64,000 nucleotides of DNA from Cyanoderma ruficeps (taxonomy: Eukaryota; Chordata; Aves; Passeriformes; Timaliidae), in contig VZDJ01004378.1 in assembly GCA_008694505.1 (NCBI GenBank), positions 22,823,689 through 22,887,688 of the forward strand. Direction: 5' to 3'. Numbering within the stretch: the stretch's first letter is position 1; the number at the start of each line of letters is the position of its first letter. The translations under genes were made by a program, and so were the position numbers. The notes beneath the pieces were generated by a model that saw only the letters and a program-made list of their open reading frames with translations, did no database searches and had not been told where the DNA came from. Positions 27,130 through 38,871 of the stretch are shown here, piece after piece.

Positions 27130-27696
27130 GGAGGTTAACAGGCTGGGGGAGAAGAATCTATCGCTGATAATGAACATAAAGAATGCTGAATTTATGGGTC
27201 ACAAGGAAAGCCAACTCAGCAACTGTGCTGAAAACAGCTTGGGCTGAGGAAGAGGTAATTTCAGCAAGGGGGGATAGTGACCAACTCACAGCCCACTGAC
27301 TCAAGAGAAAGACTGGGCATGGGACTAATAAGCATTAGAAGTAGGGGAATCATTTAACCAACAGAATAAGAGAGCAGCGTAGCCAATGAGCATTAATTCC
27401 TTTAATTAGCTAACATAACAGTGATGAAATAGTGAAAATTTTGAATGACATTGGGACCCCCACCACTAAGAAGCTCAGAAGAAGAAGAGCCAAAAGAATT
27501 CTGCTGGATGTATGGGTGGTGACTCTCTCCTTGATATCTCAAACTCTCTCTCTCTTGCTTCCCACTCCCTTTTCTATTTATTTATCTCTACCTCACATTT
27601 ATTGTTAAATAAAATCCATGTCATTGCCTTCAGAATATGATCTTGTTTGCACCTTAATTTGGGCAGAGGCATCTCTCACTATCAAATCTTATCACT
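27130..27696 (+). mobile_element. Avian ERV LTR, plus strand
   Basis: The 3' half has the layout of a bird LTR. A pyrimidine-rich CTCTCTCT stretch and a CCTCACATTTATTG block lead into AATAAA at 27608-27613. A U5-like segment follows with TTGTTTGCACC and GGGCAGAGGCATC and ends near TTATCA at 27695. A CCAAT box is at 27383-27387. The wording of the R/U5 part matches my memory of a common passerine LTR family. The left edge is uncertain because no TG terminus with a matching target duplication was found. No retroviral gene follows, so this is a solo LTR or a fragment. Confidence 0.6.
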
Positions 27697-27710
27697 GGGT
27701 CACGTGACCC
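27697..27710. repeat. 14-bp palindrome containing a CACGTG E-box
   Basis: GGGTCACGTGACCC is self-complementary and carries a central CACGTG, the core bound by bHLH-ZIP factors such as USF or MYC/MAX. It directly abuts the inferred 3' end of the LTR and might be part of it. It does not read as a convincing tRNA primer-binding site. Confidence 0.6.
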
Positions 27711-29661
27711 CAAAGGATCCTTGATTCTACCCACATGGCTGGGGAAAACCCCACAAACTGAGAGGTTTTTTATTTATAGGAAGGGTGCTATTCATGGAGC
27801 TTTTATTCTTGCTCTTGTAATTTGCAAATAGCTGAGGCCACACTTTATTTTACATATTTTTTGGCTTTATGTTTGTTATGAAACTATCAGTTTAATAAAT
27901 AATGTGGAGTGCTGCTTGAAATTGAATGTCTTGGCAGTTTTTGATGTAGATCTCAGCAGTTACAGATTGTTATTTATACAGTTTCATAGAAAACAGCTAT
28001 TTTTCTTCTACAAACAAACCACTGATGCCTTAATCAAAGCAGGCAAGATTTTAGTATAAACTTCATAAAAATTATGCAGACAATTTATGAGAGGGAGAGA
28101 GTGCACATGCCTCTTATACATCCTTTATTATCCTGAAAATCTTTGACATATTTTTTTAATTATATTTCTGGATGTCTGCGTGGTGTCGTTTTTTCCTTAT
28201 AGAAAGTATTGCATTTGATGGTTGATGTTTGTAGAGAACAATACCTAGATCTTTAAATGTATAAACAGATATATGGGTGACATTTAAAAAGAATATTGCT
28301 TCATAACTCAGATATTTGAAAACGAAGTGAGGAAAGAAAATAATAATCCTCATGTACCTGTCAAAATTAATTAAAATCCCAAAATCTTGCACTCATTTGA
28401 GACTTTCACTATCTGTCTTTGATTATTTGTTAATTTCTCCATAACACAATATAACTATAAAAGGAACAAGAATGTCAAGGGATTTTGAAAACTAACTTTG
28501 TGACCTTGAATGAAGATGATTTCTCCAAAACAAGAACTGAAGACAAGGCTGAGAGTAAAAAGGAAACTGATGTTTGAGGAATGATGATTGATCAAACTAA
28601 ATTTGGTAAAACCTAATTTTTTTTTTTAGTTCACAACGTAGTGTTGAAAATTATTAATGTCCAAAGCCAACCTTATAAGAGTGAATTTGTCAAGGATATT
28701 ATCATTACTGCTTGTATGAATCCAGCAAATAAATATGTTGTGGGAAAAAAATGAGGTATTTTCAAGCCACTGACATGTAAACTGAAATCTGACAGATAAC
28801 TAAACACTTATTGCAGTGACAGAACCCTGTTGAGCAGTGAGAGATGAAAACCAAGACCAAGTCCACTGATATGATCAAATTTTGTATGGTTTGGGTAATT
28901 TATGAGCATTAGTAAGCCAGTCCTACTCCAGTATCAATACCTTCCATTCCAATTGAAACAGGCTTTGGGAGAAGTGAACACAGGTCTTTACCGGGAGCTC
29001 CTGTTGAGGACTTTGCCCTCCTCTCTAGGAGGAATGTGATGTAGAAACTTTTTTCCACAACACTGTTGAGTTCTGCCTGAGTCTCCCTCTACACGTTTCC
29101 TTCACACAGGCTGCTTCCTACACCTCTCCTACTCTCAAAGCCTGAGATAGCTCCCCTCAGTCTCAGAAGTAACAAAAGAATACTGTTTGCTTTGCAGTCC
29201 TCTTGTCTGGGCTTTGTCACACCTTCACCATAAAATGTTCACAGGTTTTTAGATAAAATAGCCAGGGTGATAGGCACTTGGCAGAAGGACAGCAGTTAAA
29301 GTAAGATAAAACAAGGTCAAGCCCAGTTAAGTCCTGAGCACCTGCACTCAGGAGCCCAAATGATCACAGAAAGCCTGTGACTATTGCCAGTAATGACAAA
29401 GTAACATTCACTGGGGCTACAGACAAAACAATTATCACACTTTAAAATTACTTTATTGGAACTTTGGTTGATTAACTTTGAATGAAGACATAGAAGTTAA
29501 TATTAGTCCATATTTTGATACAGTTTCAATTACAGTTTAAGTCATATGGGAACATCACAATTAGCAGTAGAGACTTGAAACCCAAGAAATAAAATTAAAG
29601 CATGCTTTCATTCTACATGAAGGAACCATTTAAAACCATTTCTGCAACAACTTTTCATTAA

Positions 29662-29701
29662 AATCCTTATTCCATAACATTAATCCTTATTCCATAACAT
29701 T
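29662..29701. repeat. Perfect 20-bp tandem duplication
   Basis: AATCCTTATTCCATAACATT occurs twice head to tail at 29662-29681 and 29682-29701 with no difference, indicating a recent slippage or duplication event. Confidence 0.95.
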
Positions 29702-30862
29702 CTTTTCCTGCCCCTCCAGAACAGGGCGAATGGTTAATATGCTCAGCAGTGCTAAAAGTTATTTGGAGGAAAGTACACCCAAGTGCAAATTGCTTTTCTG
29801 GGAGAGAAGTTTTACCACATTTACCCTTCCACTGAGGCCTAGTGGAAGCCTACCATAACTATCATTTTGTCAAGTGGATACCAGCTCCCCAGAAGGCAAT
29901 AGGTTTAGCATGCTGGAGAGGAGCAGCTATTTTCAGTGGAGTGAAAGCCAAGCTGATTAAAGATAAAAGAATTACAAGAGAATCAGAATCTGAGATTGAT
30001 TGCTGCCACTGATGGAAAACATCTAACATATAAGATCAAAAAAACCCCTTCTGACAAGAACTAAGATGTATTAATTCTACAAACTCATTAACTTGAACTG
30101 CCAGTATTAACAACCCATTTGTATCCTCCTTTAAGAAAATTAGTTACATAATGGACTCCATCACAGCCAACATAAATTTAAACTTTGAAAAACAAAAAGA
30201 TGCTACATTTTACTGTGTTAGTCTTTAAATGCCAAGATGCCTATTTCTTCCCCTTTTTTGATTCACCTATTGAAAATATAAATCAGTGGAAAATCCCATT
30301 TTGAGGTCCTAAATGTTTCCATGCCTGGAATCCAGGAAGCAAATATCAGGTACCTAAGCAAATTTTCAACAGCCATTTGGAAACATTATGGCACCCAATC
30401 TGGTCTTCAGCTGTTGCTGCAAAAAGACATCTTTATGTAATACACCGTTGTGCAGAAAACTCAGAGACTCTTCAGGTGCCTAAATTGGCTCTAGAGAACT
30501 ACTTTAAAGTAAATGAATTGTTATCTATATGTTCAGGCCAGACACACAGAATAAGTCAAATATAGTTGTGCCTGAAAATATGAATTTACTTCCATGTGTT
30601 TTGAAAGGTCCCTGGGCTACTACTCTTGAGTAAAGGCGTACTCTGAATCTTTTTATCAATGTCCTTTAGCAGATTGAGGTCTTACATCCTATAGATCATC
30701 TTGAAGAGACGCAGTTTTAGTGACCATTCAAGAACTCCTATAGGGTATTGCAGCGTGTATCTAGTGGGGATACTATATTTTGAGTCTACCTATAAAAGAT
30801 TCATTATGAGTCCTGTGAAAAATTTATTACATTTATGTGTTTGAAGCATTTGTAAAATTTGG

Positions 30863-30939
30863 ACAAAAAACCCCGCCTAACCAACCAAACACAAGAAAAA
30901 AACAACCAAGCAAGAAGAAACCAAAACAAACCAAAAGCC
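30863..30939. repeat. A/C-rich low-complexity tract
   Basis: A strand-asymmetric run of CCAAAC, AACCAA and AAAACC units with almost no T. Similar tracts recur at 45570-45610, 47044-47100 and about 61020-61045, and in complement at 44236-44325 and 62331-62400. Confidence 0.85.
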
Positions 30940-31766
30940 CAAGACTCCCCAAAGTTATCAGAACCCACACTATAATAGACATATAATTGGTTCAAGATGA
31001 GAAAAATTCACAGTTGTTGGGAAATTTCTTTGGCTAGCAAAACCTTTTTAACAAGGAATGGGAAAAGTTATTATCTCTTTTTTTAAAGTAGAAGTACTTC
31101 GATTGTTTTAGAATGTTTCTGAAGTACTTCTTAATGTTTCTGAATCAAAGGTAGCATATATATAATTTATTATAACCTAATTAGGTAAGCATTTGAAGTA
31201 TTCAAAGCAAATTTAGAATACTACTATAATTCAATATCAGATACACTTCTTGACATTTAATATAATTATTAAATTGTCCTTAGTTTAACAACAAAGAAGC
31301 ATTTACAAGTGATTTTTCATAAAAAATGAGGTCTTCAGGTCTCATTGGCGAGAATAAATCTATAAACTACAGTCTGCTTGAAGTTTGAGGGGCTTCATAC
31401 TTTTTTCTTTATGCAAAACACTATTCTTTTCATCTTAGACTGTATCAAGGTAAACAGGACATAGGAAGTTTTATCAGCCTGTTGAGCCACTGTTGCTGAA
31501 ACAGCACATACAGAGGAGAAAGACAGCATTTCAGCAACCTAGTAAGATAATTTAGAAAGAAACTTGCCCAAAAAATTACCTGGGGACCCTGTAGTAATGC
31601 TTTCAGCTATAGCTTGGGTGTAAAACCTTTTCCTGTGTGTTTAAATGTAAACTCTAAGAGAAGCCAAGAATAGCCTTTCTGCTTAAGTAAATAGAAAAGA
31701 ATACAGATGTGCAGAATATAAAACCTCTCTAGACACAAGAAACAGAGGCAAATATTTGTCAGGGCC

Positions 31767-32100
31767 ATGAGTGAACAGAGAGGCCTTAATTTCTTTGAGC
31801 ACCCCCAACTCTACTCATGGTCCCAGGGGCATCATTTCAGCTCAGCTTTGAGCAGAGGCGTTGTCTCCAGCCCAGAGGAGATCTACGTTGCATCAGCCAC
31901 AATTCTGTCTCCAGCTCCTGCTCGTTGGGCTACCAGTTTGCACCCTGGAGGAACGATGGACTTGATTTATCCCTTCACCCTTTCTGGAGATGTCATTAAA
32001 CACTATTGCCAGCCCCCAGCTCTGCTGGCAGTGCTCAGGCCCTGTGGGGTCCCGTTCTGATAGGGGAGGCACAGCCTGTACACCAGTGCTTCCTGCCTGA
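31767..32100. other. GC-rich unassigned block
   Basis: About 330 bp with CCAGCCC, CTGCTGG and CCAGGGGC-type words contrast with AT-rich flanks. Frames of 97 codons (plus) and 78 codons (minus) stay open, but neither shows a domain or a coding bias I can defend. An old LTR or other retroelement part is possible from the composition. No termini were found. Confidence 0.35.
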
Positions 32101-32230
32101 TTTCCCCCTTGAAGCAGACGTGCACACAAGCATTAGGAGAAAACTGTATAAATAGCCTGATCATCCCAAACTGTTCTTGTTTATTGCCAACACTTTGTTC
32201 TCATGTTTGGCTGATGCAACATTTTGCCAT

Positions 32231-32264
32231 TTATATATATCTATATATATAAAATTATATATAT
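32231..32264. repeat. TA microsatellite
   Basis: An alternating TA tract interrupted by CT and AAAT. Confidence 0.85.
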
Positions 32265-32744
32265 GCAGCAGAATCAAAGGTGTCACAAGATCTTCGAAAA
32301 ACCCTCACACATTTTTGTCCCTTGCCTTCTGTGATTCCCAAGGATGTCATTATGACCAGTGTAACAGGCAGAGGGGTGACTGTACAGAGTAGTAGAACCA
32401 GAACCTTAAATGTACAAGCCTATCACACCAGATGAAGCATGATGTGCAGATTTCAGCCATTCCATTTTATGCACAGGATCATGATCTGATCCTAAGTTTC
32501 AAAGAAAAGCAATTCTGTTGTGTCAGTCAGAAGCAGAAACACACAATTAACTCAACAGATTAAATCAAAGCAGAAAACTTGGACACTTGCTGCACTTAAG
32601 TGAGCCAATGTAACTCATGAGTTTCTCTTAGGCCTGATGAAAACTTGCTTGCATAAGGTCTTTCAATGAGGTTTTAATTAATAACAGGTTGTGGTTAAAT
32701 GTATAGACATTGAATTATTGGAAAGTAAAATTGCTAAAATATCC

Positions 32745-32803
32745 AAAGTTAGTGATGAAAACATAATCTATACAAAAGTTAGTGATGAAAACATAATCTC
32801 TAC
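32745..32803. repeat. 29-bp tandem duplication, one mismatch
   Basis: Copies at 32745-32773 and 32775-32803 (period 30) share AAAGTTAGTGATGAAAACAT and the following TAATCT, differing at one base near the end (TATAC against TCTAC). Confidence 0.92.
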
Positions 32804-33245
32804 AGATAAAAAATACATGAACAATTTAACATTGGTCGTTGGAAACATATAATCTTTTATCTTGATCATTAGACCTGCTTCACATATTTCAGTCATATGC
32901 AGATTTTTGTACTGTAACAAAGTATAATGGGCTCTTTCAAAATGTGGACAATTTGCTTATGCTTTTTTGATGAGAATAAAAAGTTCAAACTTATAGTCAT
33001 GTGACCAGGGGGAGGTATTTAGAAATTCATAAAAACTTACAACTAGCTGGGAAGGCCTCTCCATTTGACTCTTGACATAATAGGAAAAATCTTATTGTAC
33101 ATATCTTTAGTTTGTATATATCTCTATTTATCTTTGTGGCCCACTCCTGCTGCATAAAACTAATAGGGCTAGAAACAATGCTTAGAAACATCCACTAGTA
33201 AATCCTGTACATATCAATAGTAAATTACTGAACATTTAAGTTTAA

Positions 33246-33290
33246 AGGTGACCTCTAAAAGTCATCTGGTCTGATCATCCACTCTCCACC
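33246..33290 (-). mobile_element. Possible decayed CR1 3' end
   Basis: GTGACCTCTAAAAGTCATCT, followed by GGTCTGATCATC, resembles the minus-strand CR1 terminus (gacctctaagatcatc-type wording). Only about 40 bp align by eye and the remainder is unrecognisable, so it is either an ancient CR1 or chance. Confidence 0.25.
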
Positions 33291-36200
33291 ATCAATATAT
33301 TGGTTTTTATCCTATTTCTAAATTTTAATTTAAATAAAACTATCAAGGAGCATAGTATATTCCACAGGGTTTGCATCCAAACGACCTTTCATGCATACAA
33401 GGTCAAGACTTCTCTAGCCTCTAGCCTTCTGCACCTTATGACTCCTAGTCCTAGTTGTATTTGGAGAGGTGCTTAGTTCTGAGGACCCAATTAGAGCTGT
33501 TAGCTTAAGACATTTCAACCCTAAAACTCAAGTAAAAAAAAAAATAAAATTGATGGTGCTTTGGGTCCATCTTTGATTTTTGATGATTTATACATTACTC
33601 CTACTTTGGCAAGTGTTCTGAGCAGTAATGGAAAGATTGGGAATAACATGCAAATTTCAAATACCAAGGGACAGGCCTGGAATAAATGCTTTGCTTGTGG
33701 TTCCTGAGCAATTTCCAAAGATAATATGTTATGGGTTTCTCAAGCCAAAAAAAGAAAGAGGGCAGCAGGAAGTGACATGTACAGAGTAAATTAGTGTGAA
33801 AGATGGTTTCTGCTTGAGTGCTAGTTTCAGGGATACCTTGGGTCCCTGAACTCTGGGCACAGCATGAATGCACACAGAAGTGAAATTGCTGAAAACCACT
33901 TAAGCAGAATTGTTGATTTCATGGAGAAACAACCTACCTGGTTATAAAGAAAACAAGCAGAGAATTTAACTTTTGGGCATTTTACCTCACCTCACTTGAA
34001 ATGTACAAAGCTAGATAGCATTTTAGGAAAGAATCAGTTATATTATTTTGTTCTTAATTTTCTTTAAAAAAAGAAGGCAGAAAGATTTCTAGTGTCATGT
34101 ATATCCAGTGGGCTGTTTCTTTAGCCATCTGTTGTACGAAAAATGGCATTTTGCACTTCCTCTATATGTGAGAATTTGTGGCAAATTGTGCTTGCCATGT
34201 TCCTCTATGAATGAATTAGAAGCATTTTTAGAGTAGGCTGATGATCCACAAACCTCCAGAGTGGTAACAGCCATAGTATCTACATCAATTCCCATCACTG
34301 GGGTCTTACTTGTATCCAAGAACAAGTAAGTTCAGACTGAAAGACAGTAAGCTTACATATATTTCTTATAGCATGAAACTACAGCACAGTAAACTGTGCA
34401 CATAAGGAAAACAAATTTCATTTTTTGCATCTAACTCCACTGCTCATAACTACCAAGCATCCTACTTTTTTTTCCCTCAAGTTTGTAGTATATGTACACA
34501 ACCAATGACAAGTGGGTTTTTGTTGTTGTTGTTGAAAACTGAGTAGCTTTTATTTTGAACATACAGATATTCCTATTTTAAGGGAATATTTTCAGGGGAG
34601 CAGTTTGGGAGACTACTATAAAATCTAGTGATGTCAGTTAAAGTCCCATCATTGATGATGATGAAAGATTTGCAACAGGTTCCTATCATCTTAATCCATA
34701 AAATGATAAAAAATGAGGAAAAAAACGTTGCTTTTTGAAGAATTTGGACCAAAGGAAAGATTTTTTTAGAGTTTTAAATTTCCATTTTCAGATTCAGCTT
34801 CCCCACCCACCTCTTCCTGAAATTAGGCTGGACCAAAATTTGGAGCTTCTGGCAATCTTGAAACATATAGTTCTTCATTGAAATACATCCTCCTGGCCAC
34901 TTTAGTGGCAATGAAACTGTAAGAATATCTTTTTTAGTGAAGAGATTTTTTTCATTGGAGAGGCAGATACACAGTCAATGTTTGTTCTTTGAGTAGACCT
35001 TTTAAAACCCAAGTACTTGTGATTCTTTAAATGCCATAAAATCTTCTTTCCCGCACATGCTGTCAAAAACAAACAACCCTTCAAACAAACCAATCTACTA
35101 CAAGTTTTAAACAAAGCCTCAAAACTAACACTTTTTGCCTGAAAGAATTTCACTAGAACATTTTTCAAGCAACCCCACTCAGAATCAATCAGACTGTCAT
35201 GTCAAGAAAATTGTCAGAAAATGAGAAGTGTATCTATGTGTAAATACAGCTATTATTTCTCAAAAGACATCCATAATACATAAGATTTTATATGCCTTTT
35301 TGTCTTTACACTTTTTAACAGTGTTTGGAGGCAATTTTTCAAAATGTAACTGTAATTGTACTTCTAAAGATCACAGGAGTAGATCATACTTTTGTTCTTA
35401 GATTGTATTTGACCTTTTTGGCCAAAATAATTAGATTGTCAACATTAAAAACATCTTGATAAAATCTTGGAAAATATAGAAATACTAGATATTGCTTACA
35501 GTTCAAGATCCTTTAATAACCAACAGAAATGACATGCTTCCTGAAGCACTATTAAAGTAAAATACACAGTTAAGTTTTCTGAATAAAATTTGCCACATCA
35601 GAATTCTAATATTGAAATTTCCCTAGTCAGGCACTAGGGTGACTAATAACTGGAATGCCTATCTGTCTTCAGGCTTTTTTTATCTCACAAGCTCTCAAAA
35701 ATATCAGTATGAAAGATGCCCTCTAACTGAAAGAATTGGGCAACTACTTTAATTTAAACTTTAAGTAAAGGTGTCCTTGTTATTATTTATTTTAAACACA
35801 ATATTCATGAAATAATTATTCAGGTAATGTTTTTTAAAATCATTTTAAAAACATGAAATATGCTGAAAACATTTTAACAAAACAGTCTCTCATAGTAAGA
35901 GACATTAATATATGAAGGCTGCAAGTTTCATTTAATTCTATTTTATCCACTTGTCTTTTTACACTATCTTTAAAAGGTATTTCACCAAAAGTTATAGTGC
36001 CATTATTTTGTTAAAAATATAAACCTATCAAAATCCATTATTTTTTTTCTATTCTTTCTGATATACCATGCTTTGCTGACCTTCCAGTTTTGACTGGGTT
36101 GTTTGCTGTAACCCTAACATTAATTGTTACTTTGGAAAGTTTAATTGTTTTATGCAAAGAAAAGAACCTCCACTGGGAGAGGCAGTAGTGCAATGCAATG

Positions 36201-36534
36201 AAGACCTGGATTTTCATTCCAACAATTTAATTGCATCTACAGATTCAGCCAAAAGCAAACACTCAGTGGAATAAATGATTCTGGTTTTTTATTAGACCAA
36301 CTTACTTGGTGTTCAGAGATGGACATATATTTTCATTGGACTTTTCATATGGATTTAGAAAGTTTTGAAAACATTTGTAATGCCAGATAATAGGCTCAGT
36401 CTATCAGCTTATTAATACAATATGAGAAGCATTTTAGAAAATTGTTATATCTCTATTTTTGGAGTGCAGTGCCATTACTTATGTCAAATTGGTATCGCTT
36501 TTAAAACATCTAAATTAAAATTAAAGTGATTGAA

Positions 36535-36535
36535 G

Positions 36536-36568
<33 letters not shown>

Positions 36569-36619
36569 GCNATATGCATATGCATATGGATATGCATATA
36601 CATATACATATACATATAC
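36535..36619. repeat. ATACAT/ATGCAT hexanucleotide microsatellite
   Basis: The tract is built of (ATACAT)n with a central variant block of ATGCAT and GGATAT units and an N at 36571. Open frames across it encode Tyr-Thr or His-Met repeats and are artefacts of the array. Confidence 0.95.
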
Positions 36620-37027
36620 GGGAACCTTCTCAGGCTTAGTAAAATGGCTCTGATCTCAAATAAGTCTGTGGCACAGACTGCTTCTTGTAAAAAGTTTTTT
36701 GGTTTTTTTAAAATTTTCAGGTGACAGACATTAGTGAGCAGCATGTCACATCAGGAGTAACAAAGGGTAAATAAAAAAAAAGTTACTTTAAAATAAAAGT
36801 TATTTTAAGAGCAAAATACCATTCAAGAATACATAAACAGTTTGATCTCTATTTGATCCCATGAAAAGCCCTCGTGGGTGAATATCAACATATTTGTTTA
36901 ATATGACTAATGAAAGCAAAGAGATAAAATGGTTCCACTGGTGAGAATTACATTGTCTTTAATCAGTAAGTGAAATATATTTTATTCATTTTTACACAAA
37001 TCTAAGAGGATATTTTGAAAACTGTCA
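36620..37027. other. AT-rich DNA, nothing recognised
   Basis: No gene, repeat family or terminus was seen. Confidence 0.6.
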
Positions 37028-37279
37028 GTGCAGAGCAGCCCATGTTTAGGAAAGGAACCCTTCCTGAAGGCAGCTCTTTATTTATCTGATTATTCGCTAT
37101 ATGTTGAAATAGGTGGTTGTTTGACAGTGGAAAAGGCTGGTTATGAAGTAGCTCGGAAGGTCATACAGCTCGGTACACTTTGCCTCAGGGTGTATGTACA
37201 CTGCAGGACAAACGACTTGAGCTGGATCCAACTGAAGTTGCTCAGGAACTGGAGAAAGTGTAAGAAAGCAATATAGTTC
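37028..37279 (+). pseudogene. Coding-like segment, apparently frameshifted
   Basis: The 82-codon plus-strand frame (37028-37276) includes a protein-like stretch, VEKAGYEVARKVIQLG, at about 37129-37176. Near 37185-37190 the protein-like reading appears to jump to another frame, which gives RLELDPTEVAQELEKV before a TAA near 37264. The segment is GC-richer than its neighbours. A GTAAG donor-like word follows the second stretch and a TTTGACAG acceptor-like word precedes the first. This suggests a decayed exon or retrocopy carrying a one-base shift. I could not assign a family, and chance is not excluded. Confidence 0.3.
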
Positions 37280-37844
37280 AGCACATTGCTGGGAATCAGA
37301 TAATTAGTGCTGCCTTCAGATGGGGTCAATCAGCCTGGCCACTAACTACCAGGCTAACCCAGTTTTAATGTGGCTCACAGTTGTATCCATATCCTTGACT
37401 TCCCTGGGTAAATATGCTGGTTGAGCAGGTAATCTTTAACATAACACTGAATTTGTGCAGCACAGACATGGCCAAAAGAGTGATTTTAAGGAAAAATTTA
37501 TAAACTATGTTTTATAGCTAAAAGTGAATTAAAGAGCTAATTAAATGTCCTGAGATTAAGGAACATAAATATTTCCTTTTCAAGGCAATATTACTAGTAT
37601 AAAGTAGCTCATATCACCAAAGTCTCAGCAGCGGGACAGTTCAGGGGAGTGAATTTCTTTTAAAGATATAAGGTCCCAGTTATTATATCAAATGCTTATT
37701 TTCACTAAAATGAAGTGAAATAGCTGAGACATTTGAGACAAAGTAATAAATCTGTGCGGAGTTTACACTAAAACACCTCCAATAATCATCTAAATTAAGG
37801 GAACTGGGCTCATGCAGTAACATAAAAAAGAAAAAGATATTAAT

Positions 37845-38871
37845 GTCCTTGTCATGTTGTGAAACCCCACCTGGAATACTGTGTACAGTTCTGGTGCCCC
37901 GGACATTAGAAGAACTTGAAGTGTTGGAACAAGTCCAGAGGAGGCCCACAAAGTTGAAAAGAGGGCTGAAGCACCTTCTCTATGAAGACAGAATGAGGAA
38001 GTTGGGGCTGTTCATCTCAGACAAGATAAAGTTGCATGCATACATCATGGCAACATTCCAGTACCTGAAGGGAGCCTAGAGGGAACTCAGAGAGGGATCC
38101 TTGAGACTTCCTGGGGTCTGGCCCAGACTATCAGACCCCTTTGAGTTTCCTCAGGACTCAGCCCCATGGAGACTTGAATGGAGAGAGACTTCAGTTGTCT
38201 GAAAAGTACTTTTAATAATACAAAAATAACAAACAATAAGGCATCCACTGTATTGGATCAAAATGGACAAAGCAGTACAAGGGGCAAGGGGCAAAAGGCA
38301 AAAGACAAAAGGCAGGGTCTAGGGTCAGACAGAGGTACTTATACATCCCGGTGTGGGTGGGGAGTTAAGATGTGGTCTGAGGGAAGGGTCCAACAGGGAA
38401 CAGTGATTAAGAATATTAAAATTCTTGCACCAAAAATCAACCTGTAACACAGAGAACTGAGAACTTTCTGGTAACAATTAGCATAGAGAGCATGTCAATC
38501 AGCCTTCTGCTTATGGCACTAAGAACGGGGTTTCCCAAGGCATTTTTCCAGGGTTTTATTCTGCCCTGGGAAAACTGCCCTCTACAGATCCTTTTTCAGG
38601 AAATGTAGTCATAGGACAAGGAGTAATGGATGCAACTAGGAAGAGGGAAAATTTAAGTTAGATATTGGGAAAAAAATTCTCTAATGTGTGGGTTGTGAGT
38701 CCTTGCGACAGGTTTCCCAGGAAGCCTGTAGATGTCCCAGCCCTGACTGTATTCAAAGCCAGTTTGGATAAGGCCTGGTCTAGTGGGAGGTGTCACTGTC
38801 CATGGCAGGGGGTTGGATCTACATGATCTTTACGATCCCTTCCAACCCCTGGCAAGCTAGAATTCTATGAT
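37845..38871 (+). mobile_element. CR1 LINE, 5'-truncated, split by an LTR
   Basis: CR1 is the dominant avian non-LTR retrotransposon. The left part (37845-38101) corresponds to the end of the reverse-transcriptase frame and following region, with the wording CACCTGGAATACTGTGTACA and GTTCTGGTGCCCC. The right part (38587-38871) runs through TTTAAGTTAGATATTGGGAA, then CATGGCAGGGGGTTGGATCT, to the hallmark 3' end AATTCTATGATC. The two parts are contiguous CR1 sequence once 38102-38586 is removed. It is heavily diverged and non-coding, and no 5' half is present. Confidence 0.92.
38102..38586 (-). mobile_element. Complete solo LTR inserted in CR1, perfect 6-bp TSD
   Basis: The element begins TG and ends CA and is 485 bp long. 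It is flanked by identical GATCCT hexamers at 38096-38101 and 38587-38592, the duplication size typical of class II (ERVK-like) integrases. Read on the minus strand it shows a TATA-like TATAAG, then an ATTAAA polyadenylation-type hexamer, then a U5-like tail, so the LTR points opposite to the host CR1. No internal retroviral sequence remains, consistent with LTR-LTR recombination. It must be younger than the CR1 copy. Confidence 0.88.

Larger units (their letters stand above)
27711..31766. other. AT-rich DNA with small repeats, no supported gene
   Basis: No retroelement terminus was recognised. A 20-bp tandem duplication is annotated at 29662-29701 and an A/C-rich low-complexity tract at 30863-30939. 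28.97-29.2 kb is pyrimidine-rich and slightly GC-richer, without a long frame. Confidence 0.6.
32101..36534. other. AT-rich DNA, no supported gene
   Basis: Open frames reach at most 90 codons without recognisable domains. It contains the tandem duplication at 32745-32803 and a possible short CR1 tail near 33246-33290. Otherwise nothing is recognised. Confidence 0.6.

Noticed and set aside
27697..27714. TGGGTCACGTGACCCC considered as a tRNA primer-binding site
   Set aside because: The sequence is a palindrome and does not read like the complement of a tRNA 3' end with its T-arm. It also sits one base off the inferred LTR end.
36484..36744. Tyr/Thr and His/Met repeat peptides on both strands
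   Set aside because: They are translations of the ATACAT microsatellite.
37843..38079. 78-codon plus-strand open frame resembling a protein
   Set aside because: It belongs to CR1 3' sequence, not to a host gene.
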